This document shows, one piece after another, positions 45,675 through 55,131 of a stretch of 64,000 bases of DNA. Source of the stretch: Heterobasidion occidentale (Eukaryota; Basidiomycota; Agaricomycetes; Russulales; Bondarzewiaceae); NCBI GenBank assembly GCA_039111635.1, contig JBCAQO010000001.1, positions 1,984,001 through 2,048,000 on the forward strand. Reading direction: 5' to 3'. The stretch's first letter is position 1. Each line of letters opens with the position of its first letter. The position numbers were made by a program, and so were the translations under genes. Under the pieces are notes generated by a model. It saw nothing but the letters and a program-made list of their open reading frames with translations. It searched no databases and was not told where the DNA came from.

Positions 45675-48600
45675 ATGTACCCTTCTCCACAACATGTCCA
45701 CCAAGGCCATCATCCCCCCTACGACCACATCCCCCTCAACCCCAACGGCCACCAGCTCGACCCTCTACACAACACCTCCCCCGCTAATCACCCCCCGTCC
45801 TCCACCCGCTCCTCCCATCCCTCCACCAAGGAGCCCTTCGTCGCTCTCGGCATCCCCTCCGTCTCCCTCACCCCCGACGCAATCCATTATGGCAACGCTC
45901 AGAGCAGTCAGTCCTCCTCTCCTTTTTTTTTCTCTCTCTCTCTCTCTCGCTGCCCCTCCGTCCCCCTCCTCCCGCTCACATTCCCTCCCAGGCTCCACCC
46001 GCTCCTTTACCCCTCTCAAGGCCGTCGGCGACGGTTCCTTCGGCACCGTTTGGCTCTGCGATTGGCATGGGCCGTTACCGCCCAATACATCAGTCCCCGC
46101 AATGCAGTCGGGTCAAGGCGCGAGGCCCGAATACGCATCCAAGCGCCTCGTCGCCGTCAAGAGGATGAAAAAGAAATGGGAGGGCGGCTGGGATGAATGC
46201 AAAAAGCTCAAGGAGCTTGAGGTCCGTCGCTCTCTTCGCTTTTCGTCCTACACCTCCTGTCCCCTGTCCCCTATCCCCCCCTCCTCTTCGTCGTCGTCGT
46301 CGTCGTCGTCGTACGCCCCGTCCTCACCCCGCCCCTAGGCATTGCGAGCGATACCCATGCATCCAAACATCATCCCCCTCTATGACTCCTTTCTCCTCCC
46401 TCATACCAAGGAGCTCTACTTTGTCTTCGAGCCCATGGAAGGTCACCTCTTCCAACTCATCAAGGCCCGCAGGGGCCGTCCCCTCGCCGGCGGTCTCGTC
46501 TCCTCCATTTTTCGCCAGATCGTCTCCGGCCTCCACCACATCCACGTCTCCGGCTACTTTCACCGCGACATGAAGCCCGAAAACGTCCTCGTCACCACCA
46601 CCGGCCTCTTCGATTACCCGAACATATCCCCCACCGCGCCCCCCGACGCCCCGCCCGAAAAGGACGTCGTGGTCATCATCAAGCTCGCGGACTTTGGCCT
46701 CGCCCGCGAGACCAAGAGTCGCCCGCCTTACACAGAGTACGTCTCCACCCGCTGGTATCGCGCCCCCGAGGTCCTCCTCAAGAGCAGGGACTACTCCAAT
46801 CCCGTCGACATGTGGGCCCTCGGCACCATCATGGCCGAGCTCGTCAACCTCCGCCCGCTCTTTCCTGGCAAGGGCGAGGTCGACCAGGTCGCCAAGATCA
46901 CGGAGATCCTCGGCGACCCCAGCGACGAGTACGGCAAGGACGCGCGCGGCAAGTCCATCGGCGGCGGAAAGTGGAGCAAGGGCATCAAGATGGCGAAGAA
47001 CGTCGGCCTCACGTTCAAAAAGGTGCGTCCTCGCCGTCATCGCACGACGAGGTCCCACGAGTTCACACGTGTGCTTCTGGGGCGTTCAGATCACGCCCGT
47101 GGACTTTTACTCGCTCTTTGACCGCAGCATTCCCGTCAAGCTCGTCGAGTGCATCGCGGACCTGCTCAAGTACGATCCCAACGAACGCCTGACCAGCCAA
47201 CAGTGCCTCGAGCACCCGTACCTCCTCGAGACCACCGCGCGAATCAACGCCCCGCCGCCGCCCCTCACCGTCTCGACGTCCGCCCCCCTGCTCAACGGTC
47301 ACCAGAACGGCGGCGCGCCCTCCATCGCCTCTGTGTCCCCGCGCACCCTCCCCCCTTCGCATTCCCATCCGCCCCCCGCCCTCGCCCAAATTCCCGACGC
47401 GTCTGCGTCCCACCGGCAAGCCTTCTATCCCGTCTCCCCCGGCCACACAAACTCGGAGTACGGCAGCGATGTCGTGTACGCGAACGCACGCCGTCCGTCG
47501 GACGACTTGCACCCGCACCCGCCACCGCCGCAGCTGCAGCACTCGAACACGGTCTCGACCGTGTCGTCCTACCAGAGTGCGGCGCCGTCGCCCGCGACGT
47601 GGGAGTCGATGAACATCTCGCCCCACTCGGAGATCAACGAGGAGTACATGGTCGACGGACACCCGATGGACATCCAGCGCTCGCCGATGGCGCAAGAGTA
47701 CCCCTCGCGTCCGCCGCTGGAGCAGGACCTCCTCCAAGAGGCGACGAACGGCGCCGCGCACGAGATGCTGCCGTCGGGGAACAAGTTCGGCAAGCTTGGC
47801 TCGCTCGGGTTCCGCAAGCAGCACAAGTGGGCGGGACTCGGCGGCATGTTCGGCCACGGCGACAAGAGCCAGCAGAACGTGCTCCCGCCCGTGGAGGAGA
47901 TGCACGTCACGTCGTCGAGTTCTACGCCGTCTCTCAAGCGTACGCAGTCGTCGAGCACCGACAGCCGCTCGCTGCCGGAGCAACCGCCGGTCGTCATCGA
48001 CCCGCCGCTCAAAGACGCGAAGAAGATCAAGAAGGAGGCAGAGCGGATGGCGAAGGAGGCGGAGCTTCAGCGGCGCGCGATGCTGCTCAAGTCGCAGCGC
48101 GACCAGGCGCGCGCTGTCATGGAGAAGCGGAACCAGGTCCTCATGCAGTCGCACACGCGCGGCGAGCTCGAATGGAAGTGGAACCACTCGGGCGCGCTCG
48201 CGGGCCAGGATCCACACCCGCCCGACCTGCGCGCCAAGGGCTCGACGACGATGGCCAACGGCGGCGGCGGGCCGATCCGGCAGGTGCAGGGCGCGTACGC
48301 GCCGGGGCCATACGACTGGCGGCGAGACGAGCGCATGCACAAGGCGCGGCGGCGCGAGCACGACGACGACCACTCGATGTCGTCCTCGGACGTGCAGAGC
48401 ATCGGGCCCATGTCGACCATCTCCTTCGCGACGGTCGACAGCGACCCGGGCCCGTCGCGGCTGCACCACCGGCCGAGCATGTTCGGGGGCATCAGCCGCA
48501 TGACGTCGTCGTCGTCGCTGCGGCACCTCGACGACTTTCCGACGTCGGCGCGCTCGTCCAACTCGCTGTCGTTCGAGCAGCAGTTCGTCAACGACTTTCA

Positions 48601-49117
48601 CGTGCGCGCGTCGGTCGACTCGTCGAATTCGATGTCCTCCGAGTTTGGCTCGCCCCCGCCCATGCACGCGCTCACGCTTTCGCCGTCGCGCTCGTGGCAG
48701 ACGGTGCACCCGCGGCAGGAGGAGATCCCTGATGTCGCGATGGAGCAGCCGCAGCCGTCACGCCTCAGTATTCCGCAGCAGCATCATCCACAGCAGCAGC
48801 AGATGTCCTTCGGCGGGAATTTGCGTTCCCTCTCCGTGAGCCCGGGCATGGACGCCCCAAAGTCGGCCATCAACCCGATCTTCAAAGTGGTGAGTGTTCG
48901 GTCGGGTGTGGTTGGCATGTCGTGCTGATGCCGTCGCCATCCGCTTCTTCCTTTCGCGCAGCCGTCTTTCCCATCGCTCAAGCCCGGCCGAGATCCACCG
49001 CCGATGTCCACGACGCCGTCGTTGCCACCCTTTGCGCAAATCGAGGCCATCGCCGACCGGGACTGTCCCCCGCTTTCGCCCATGTCGTTCACCAAACCGG
49101 AGGAGGACCACTTCTGA
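45675..49117 (+). CDS. CRK1: Ime2/Crk1-type (RCK/MAK family) serine/threonine protein kinase
   Basis: Exons 45675-45906, 45992-46221, 46339-47022, 47090-48889 and 48962-49117 give 1,033 residues, all in frame. A ~75-residue Pro-rich tail precedes the kinase domain. The glycine loop is GDGSFGTVWL and the catalytic lysine lies in LVAVKRMKKKW, after an unusual insert of about 25 residues. HRDMKPEN, DFGLARE and the T-x-Y activation motif in PYTEYVSTRWYRAPE follow, then the CMGC-type FPGKGEVDQ insert. The 600-residue C-terminal tail is disordered, with basic coiled stretches (KDAKKIKKEAERMAKEAEL) and poly-Gln/His. Ustilago Crk1 and yeast Ime2 act in morphogenesis and meiosis, and similar control of development is inferred. 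ATG 45675 is the first in-frame ATG. Very GC-rich third positions create long shadow frames on both strands. Confidence 0.9.
46288..46311. repeat. (TCG)8 microsatellite in a kinase intron
   Basis: Eight perfect TCG units lie in the intron 46222-46338 of the kinase gene, within its pyrimidine-rich part and about 27 bp before the acceptor. It is probably length-polymorphic. Confidence 0.85.
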
Positions 49118-50421
49118 CCGGTTTCGGTTCGGTCTGGTGTTCTGCCTTGATTTTCTCCCTCTGCTTCTTCTTATTATTCGTGCGCTCACCGTCCGTCTCT
49201 CTCTCACGCTCACTCACCTTGCTTCTCATTTCCTTTTCACCTCATCATTATCGTTGCCTTCATCTATTTAACAACTTTACTTCGCCCTCGATACTTTTTT
49301 TTTCCGTTTCCATCTCTTATGTTCTTGCTGCTCTCATCATAGCCACCCGCCCCGTCTCGTCCGGACCACATCCCACTCTAAACCCCGAAACTCGTAAACG
49401 CACAGTGCACTCGACCCACTCATCCACTCGTTCCTCCCCCGCTTTCCCCTTACCCTTCTCATCACGGACTGCGCCCTGCTCACCCCCCTTCGTCTTCTCC
49501 CGTCCGAGGTCTCGCCCTCGGTCTTCGTCTTCGCAGCAGACCCAGGAGGTTATCCATCGCGTATAATAAGTACCCTCGCCCGGCGCTCTTCTTGCTGCTG
49601 CTGCTGCTACGCGGTCGGCCGGTCGATTGGCTGGTTGGCTTTTGTTTTTACTGTAGATCGCCCACCTAGTAACTCAACGTTCTTCGCTCTCTGCCTTTTT
49701 CGCTTTTTCTTTTCCCTGTCTCCTGATTTTTTTTATTCTCTCTCGCAACTGTCGTCACCCGCGCCCCAGCGCGCGCCTCGACCCCGCGCCGGGGCGGAGC
49801 ATATATAGTCGAAGTGAGGTATCAGTACTTAGTAGTGGGTCCCGTAGACACGCGTGTATTATTTACGGTGGCCGGCGCGCCCAGACCCAAACCATCGGAT
49901 GAAAGAAAAAGGAGTTTAAACAGCCATCGCCGGGACCGTTGCTGCTTATTAGTGCTCAGTTGCTTAGTTTGTGTAGGTTCGTGTGGGGCTCGCGCCATGT
50001 GGCAGCGCGGGGGCTAGAAGCGACGTCTCTTTGGCCGGCGGGGAAGGCGTCTGGCAGACGGACTCAGACAGGCTGAGACTGGCAGACTCTGGCAGACCGA
50101 GACAGGGAGACGCGAAGGGGCGCTCGGGAAGCGCGGCGTGGGCGTGGGGCACGGCTCGTCATCTGACCAGACGGTTCTTCCGAGCTGGAGCGGACGCGCG
50201 AGGGAACGAATTCGAACATGCATGCGTGCGTGGATCTATACATTCGTATGACTGCGGGGTAACGTATGTATGCTCTCTCCTGAGGCCCTGCATGCCCGGC
50301 TTCGGTTTCGGTCGACGGTGCGGATGTACGGTGTACGGCGCATGGTGTGAGTGTGCGTGCGTGTGTTGAATATGGAGGTTGGATGCTGGCATGGCGCGGG
50401 CGGGCGGGCGCCGTCGCGTGA
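49118..50421. other. Intergenic region between convergent genes
   Basis: The 3' flank of the kinase gene is strongly pyrimidine-rich (49120-49560, 49680-49745), then mixed GC-rich sequence to the NDUFS6 stop. A short CTG run at about 49594-49606 is present. A 214-codon frame at 48922-49566 overlaps the kinase end and is rejected as chance. Confidence 0.5.
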
Positions 50422-51335
50422 TCAGTGCTCGTGCCCGTGGTGCGGCGCCTGCTCGTATCGCAGGCCGCTGGGTGGTGGGTGGGGCGCAGGATCGACGATG
50501 AGAATCTGGGGCGCCTTGGCATGGTGGAGCGCACTCACCAGTATCTGGTATCGGGGCAGGCCCGTGGTGGCGGCGACGGGACGCAGGGAAGTGGGAGGAA
50601 GGGAACGGGGGAGAGAGACGGAAAGAGGGAAGGCGGAAGGGAAGCGGAAGGGAAGGCGGAGGGAAGGGAAGGGAAGGGAAGGGAAGGGAAGGGAAGGGAA
50701 GGGAGAGACACGGCTAGTTTAGCACCCCCGACGTCATGCTGCTGGAGACGCAAGATCGGAGCTCACCCGCATGCTTTGGGGCCGGGCTTGTCCTGTCAAC
50801 GGCGCGCGCGCGTGCGTTAGCGTGGCTGGGGCGAGCGACGGGCAGGCAGACGGGGAGAGACGCACCAGGTTAATGAAGATCTTCGGGTGCCCGAGCGGGC
50901 CGGAGCCTGGCAGGAGCAACGAACGGGCGGGCGCATGAGAATCGCATCGCTGTCGACGGGGGCGCACGCGTGGCGAGGAGGATGATGGGAGGGAGGGGGG
51001 TACGCACCGCCGTCGCACACGGCCTTGCGCGCGTGCACGAGCCGCACGGGCTCGTCCGCGATCATCTGCATCGCGCTCAGCGGCTGCGGCTGCAGCTCCA
51101 TGATGACCTGCTCGAAGCGCGGCCCGCTCCCCTGCGTCGGGCGCGGGCTCTGGCTCGCGGACCACGTCGTGGGGTAGTTCGGCGCCTGCGCCGCCGCGGG
51201 CGCGGGGCTCGTCGTGGTCGTGGTCGGCGTGGTCGGCGTGGCAGCCGCCTTGGCGGGCGTGGAGGTGGAGTTGGTGCGCGCGATGATGCGCAGGGGCGCG
51301 GCGCGGAGACGGGAGGCGAGGCGGGCGGAGAGCAT
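50422..51335 (-). CDS. NDUFS6: NADH:ubiquinone oxidoreductase zinc-binding subunit (NDUFS6-like)
   Basis: Exons on the minus strand are 51335-51008, 50906-50866, 50792-50767, a 6-nt exon 50544-50539, and 50467-50422. They total 447 bases (148 residues). The N-terminus (MLSARLASRLRAAPLRIIAR) is a typical mitochondrial presequence. The zinc domain reads KAVCDGG, GPLGHPKIFINLDKPG, KACGYCGLRYEQ, with the four ligands C, H, C and C. It ends APHHGHEH. The subunit sits in the peripheral arm of complex I on the matrix side and is required for late assembly steps. The 6-nt exon supplies the GYC joint and hence the last zinc cysteine. It lies behind a 222-bp intron with a ~125-nt pyrimidine tract. Every joint has consensus GT/AG and the total is in frame. 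Confidence 0.9.
50661..50704. repeat. (GGGAA)8 pentanucleotide microsatellite
   Basis: Eight perfect GGGAA units plus a partial one sit inside a purine-rich stretch that extends from about 50580. On the transcribed minus strand this is TTCCC, forming the pyrimidine tract of the NDUFS6 intron ahead of the 6-nt exon. Confidence 0.9.
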
Positions 51336-51688
51336 TGTTGCGTGGGGCGTGGTGGTCAGTGGGCGTCGTCTCTGTCGGCGACACCGGCTGTGGCGCCAAT
51401 ATTCGAGCGTGGGAAAATAGACTCGGTTAGCCTCGTCTCGCCGGGGCCGCCGCCACAGGCCGCCACACACTCCATGGGTCCAACTTGTGATCGAGTTCAA
51501 CGGCGCCTTTCGGAAGATAGCTCATATACCATTCCGGATGGAAACTGAAAGCGTGATTGCGGTGGTGCTACACTACTTAAGTACAGGTGCTAAAAAAATA
51601 CACGACCCTCGGGGGCCCTCCGTCCCAGTAAGCTGATACTACTATAGTACACCCAAGACAACCCAGAAAACAAGTGGAGCGGCAGCTT
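51336..51688. other. Intergenic region (NDUFS6 promoter / HSP104 3' flank)
   Basis: About 350 bp between the NDUFS6 start and the HSP104 stop codon. No recognisable element apart from mixed sequence was seen. Confidence 0.5.
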
Positions 51689-54600
51689 TTAGTCCATCTC
51701 CTCGATCTCAATGTCGTCGTCGTCGTCGCCATAGTCTAGATCCATCGCGTCCGCGTCGTTGCCCTCGTGATTGGGGTGAATGAGCAGGCGGTTCCGGGGC
51801 CCGTCGAACCCGACGCGCACCACTTCCCCATCGCGCACGCGGTCCGCGAGGAGCATGACCGAAAGCGGGTTCAGTAGCTCGGTCTGGATGGCGCGGTTGA
51901 GCGGCCGCGCGCCGTAGGCGGTGGAGTATCCGATCGAGACGAGGTAGTTCTTCGCCTCGTCGTCGATGGCGAGCGACATTTTGCGGTCCGCGAGGCGCTG
52001 CTGCACCTCCGCCAGACGCAGGTCGATGATCCTCATGACGTTCTTCCGTGAGAGCGTGCGCTGTAATACAGAACCATCAGAATTGGCCTTCAGAGGAAGA
52101 GAGAAAGAATTGACTCACGAAGATGACAATGTCGTCGATGCGGTTGATGAACTCGGGCGGGAAATGCGACTGGATGGCGGACATCACGAGCTCCCGCGTC
52201 TCCTTCCTCACCGGTCCTTCGCCCATGTCGTTCAGGTACACGGCGCCGAGGTTGCTCGTCATCACAATCACCGTGTTGCGGAAGTCGACGACGCGGCCTT
52301 GTCCGTCGGTGAGCCGCCCGTCGTCGAGGACCTGCAGGAACAGGGTGACGAACTCCCGCGAGGCCTTCTCGATCTCGTCGATGAGGACGATCGAGTACGG
52401 CTTGCGGCGCACGTACTCGGTCAGTTGACCGCCCTGGTCATGGCCAACGTACCCTGGTGGGGCACCGATGAGGCGTGCGATCGAATGCTTCTCAGAGTAC
52501 TCGGAACCATCGATGCGGATCATCGCGTCCGGGGAATCGAACAGAAGAGTGGCGAGCTGGGAAGTACATCAGCATGGACGTCGGTCAGGGCAGCGAGCAG
52601 GCACGAACTCACCGTCTTGCTGAGCAACGTCTTTCCCGTCCCAGAGGGGCCTGCCATCAAGAAGCTGGCGATGGGCCGCTGAGCGTTCCCAAGACCGCTG
52701 CGAGAGAGTCGGATGGCGTTGGCAACGGCTCTCACAGCCTCAGGCTGTCCGACGACGCTCTCTGCGAGGATCTTCTCCATGCGCAACAGCTTCTCCTTCT
52801 CCGTCGACATGAGCCTCGTCACGGGGATGGACGTCCAACGAGCAACGATCTCAGCGATCTGCTCAGGGGTGACGCTGTCCTTACCGCCGCCGGCAGCGAG
52901 GTCTTCCTCGGTTCTCTTCGCGATGAGCTTCTCGAGACGACTCTGAAGGTCAGGCAGTGCATAGTAGCGCAGGTCAGACGCAGTTCCGAGGTCATATCTG
53001 CGACGCAGGAAAAACAATCAGCACCACGAGGCATTGGGATAGGGGAGTCTTGCAATTTACCTTCTTTCAGCGTCCTCCGCCTTTGCCTTGAGCTCGTCGA
53101 TCTTCTTGCGGAGCTGGTTCACTTCGTCGCCGCGCATCTTTTCGTTCTCGTGGGCAGCGATCATCGGAATGAGCTCGTCGTCGACCTGTGCGATGGCCCT
53201 GTGCGCGGCCTCCAGCCGTTCCTTGGAGGCGGCGTCCTTCTCGCGCTCCAGCGCGTGTATCTCGATTTCGAGCTCGAGTTTGCGCCGCTGGAGCTTGTCG
53301 ATGGCCTCGGGGGCGGTCTCGCGGGTGACACGCACACTGTGCAATGAAGAAGTCAGCACGTTTGAAGAAAGTGATGAACTGTCGTCGTCTCGTACCTGGC
53401 ACAAGCCTCGTCCACCAAGTCGATGGCGGCGTCGGGCAGCCGCCTCGAGGTGAGATACCGGTGGGCCAGCGTCGCCGCCTGGATCAAAGCGCCGTCCAGG
53501 ATCTGCACGCCGTGGTGCACCTCGTATTTCTCGCGGATGCCCCGAAGGATGCTGATCGTCTCCGCGACGGACGGCTCGTTGACGATGACCTGCGCAAAGC
53601 GGCGCTCGAGCGCGGCGTCGGTCTCCACGTACTTCCTGTACTCCGCGAGCGTCGTCGCGCCGATGCAGCGCAGCTTGCCGCGCGCGAGCAGCGGCTTGAA
53701 CAGGTTCGCGGCGTCCATGCCCCCGCCCTCGGCGCCCTTGCCGGCCATGATGAGGTGCAGCTCGTCGATGAAGAGGATGACGCCGGGCCCGCCGTCCTCC
53801 GCGGCCTTCTCGACCTCGTTCAGGACGGACTTGATGCGCTCCTCGTACTCGCCCTTGTACTTCGCGCCGGCCATGAGCGCGCCCATGTCGAGCGAGTAGA
53901 GGCGCGCGATGAGCGAGGCCGGGACGTCGCGGTTGACGATGCGCTGCGCGAGGCCCTCTGCGATGGCGGTTTTGCCGACGCCGGGCTCGCCGATGAGGAC
54001 GGGGTTGTTCTTGGTCCTGCACGATTCCGGTCAGCAGCCGCGGACGCGTGTTCGAGCAGCCAGCGGACGTACCTTCGGCACAGGATGCGGATGGCGCGCC
54101 GGATCTCGTTGTCTCTGCCGATGACCGGGTCGATCTTGCCCTCCTCCGCGAGGGCGGTGAGATCGACGGCGTACTTGCTGAGCGCGTCGAAGCCCTGCTC
54201 CGCCGTGCGGCTCTCGACCCTCCTATTGCCCCTGATCTGGTCGATGGCGGTCTTGAGCTGCGCCTCGGTGAGGCTCGCCTCCTTCAGGATGGGCGCGAGG
54301 AACGGCATCTTGATGAGCGCCAGGAGGATGTGGTCCTGCGCGATGTAGGAGTCGTGCATGGCTTTTTGGAGGGCGTGCGCCTCGCGGATGACGCGCAGCG
54401 CGTCGGGGGAGAGGGTGACTTCATCGGGCGGGGGCGACTGCGCGGGCAGGCGGACGATGAGCTTCTGGATGGCGCGCTTGACCACGGTCTGCAATCACGC
54501 GTGAGCAGAGAGCTTTAAAATGTCGATCGCGATGCTTACTGGGTCACCGCCGGCCTTCTGGATGACAGAGGCGAAGAGAGGGGTTTGGGAATGGGTGACG

Positions 54601-54819
54601 CCTCCTGGGGCGTTGGTATCGCCTGCTCCCTCGTTGAGCAGCACAAAGGCTATATGGGCCGGGTATACTACGAAAAAAAGAAGTCAGAACGACAACTAGG
54701 GTCGCGCCAGAGTGCACGAGAGCTCACGTACCTTGTGAATGGGAGTTGTCCTTCGCAAGCTGGATGGCAGCCTGCAAAGTCAGTTGTGTTTTATCGGTGA
54801 ACTCAAAGTCTGAGGCCAT
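51689..54819 (-). CDS. HSP104: Hsp104/ClpB-type protein disaggregase
   Basis: Starting at ATG 54819 ([20 protein letters not shown]), the protein is about 900 residues over several exons. The Clp N-domain is followed by NBD1 with Walker A GEPGVGKT and Walker B VILFIDE. The coiled-coil middle domain comes next (about 52985-53340: [24 protein letters not shown] heptads). NBD2 has Walker A GPSGTGKT and Walker B SIVLIDE, plus the pore-loop GYVGHD. The end is acidic ([12 protein letters not shown]), resembling the cytosolic Hsp104 tail that recruits TPR co-chaperones. No mitochondrial presequence is present, which argues against Hsp78. The hexamer pulls proteins from aggregates together with Hsp70/Hsp40, and in yeast supports thermotolerance and prion propagation. 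TAA is at 51689-51691. The arginine-finger and sensor regions appear intact. Confidence 0.94.
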
Positions 54820-55131
54820 GAGAATGACCGTATAATGGAGAATGAGAGCATGGCGGTGGGCGGCGAGGAGGATATATACTGGGTTTCGAGTCTGTCTCCA
54901 ACTGTCCCGCGGTGTCTGGACTCACCGAGAAGGTGGTCGAACCCTCTTGACGTCGTTCCTTCCGCTTTCGGACACCCAGTCCCGACGCGTGACGTCACGC
55001 GACTCCTGTCCCCGGCCTGCGCGTCGCACCAAGCATTATGTAGATCACAATTGTTGATATCAGGGGATACAACATCACGATGTAAGGGTACAGACAACCA
55101 GAAAGTATTCTAAATCGAAAAGGCGTTTAAA
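54820..55131 (-). promoter_or_regulatory. HSP104 promoter with TATA box, CRE palindrome and stress-element candidates
   Basis: A TATATA element at about 54873-54878 lies roughly 55 bp upstream of the start codon. A perfect 16-bp palindrome at 54986-55001 (CGCGTGACGTCACGCG) has the bZIP/CRE core TGACGTCA at its centre. Two nGAAn units exactly 10 bp apart (54928-54932 and 54938-54942) could form a gapped heat-shock element. One AGGGG at about 55063 is STRE-like. Functions are inferred from consensus only. Confidence 0.55.

Noticed and set aside
47063..48709. 548-codon open frame antisense to the kinase gene, and a 527-codon frame in another plus-strand frame
   Set aside because: Both are Arg/Ala/His-rich artefacts of strong GC bias at third codon positions in the kinase C-terminal tail; they show no domain, start context or splice logic.
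48922..49566. 214-codon frame overlapping the kinase 3' end
   Set aside because: It uses a different frame from the last kinase exon and runs into a pyrimidine-rich 3' flank giving Ser/Phe/Leu-rich sequence.
53344..54348. 334-codon plus-strand frame opposite HSP104
   Set aside because: It mirrors the highly conserved HSP104 reading frame on the other strand and has no independent features.
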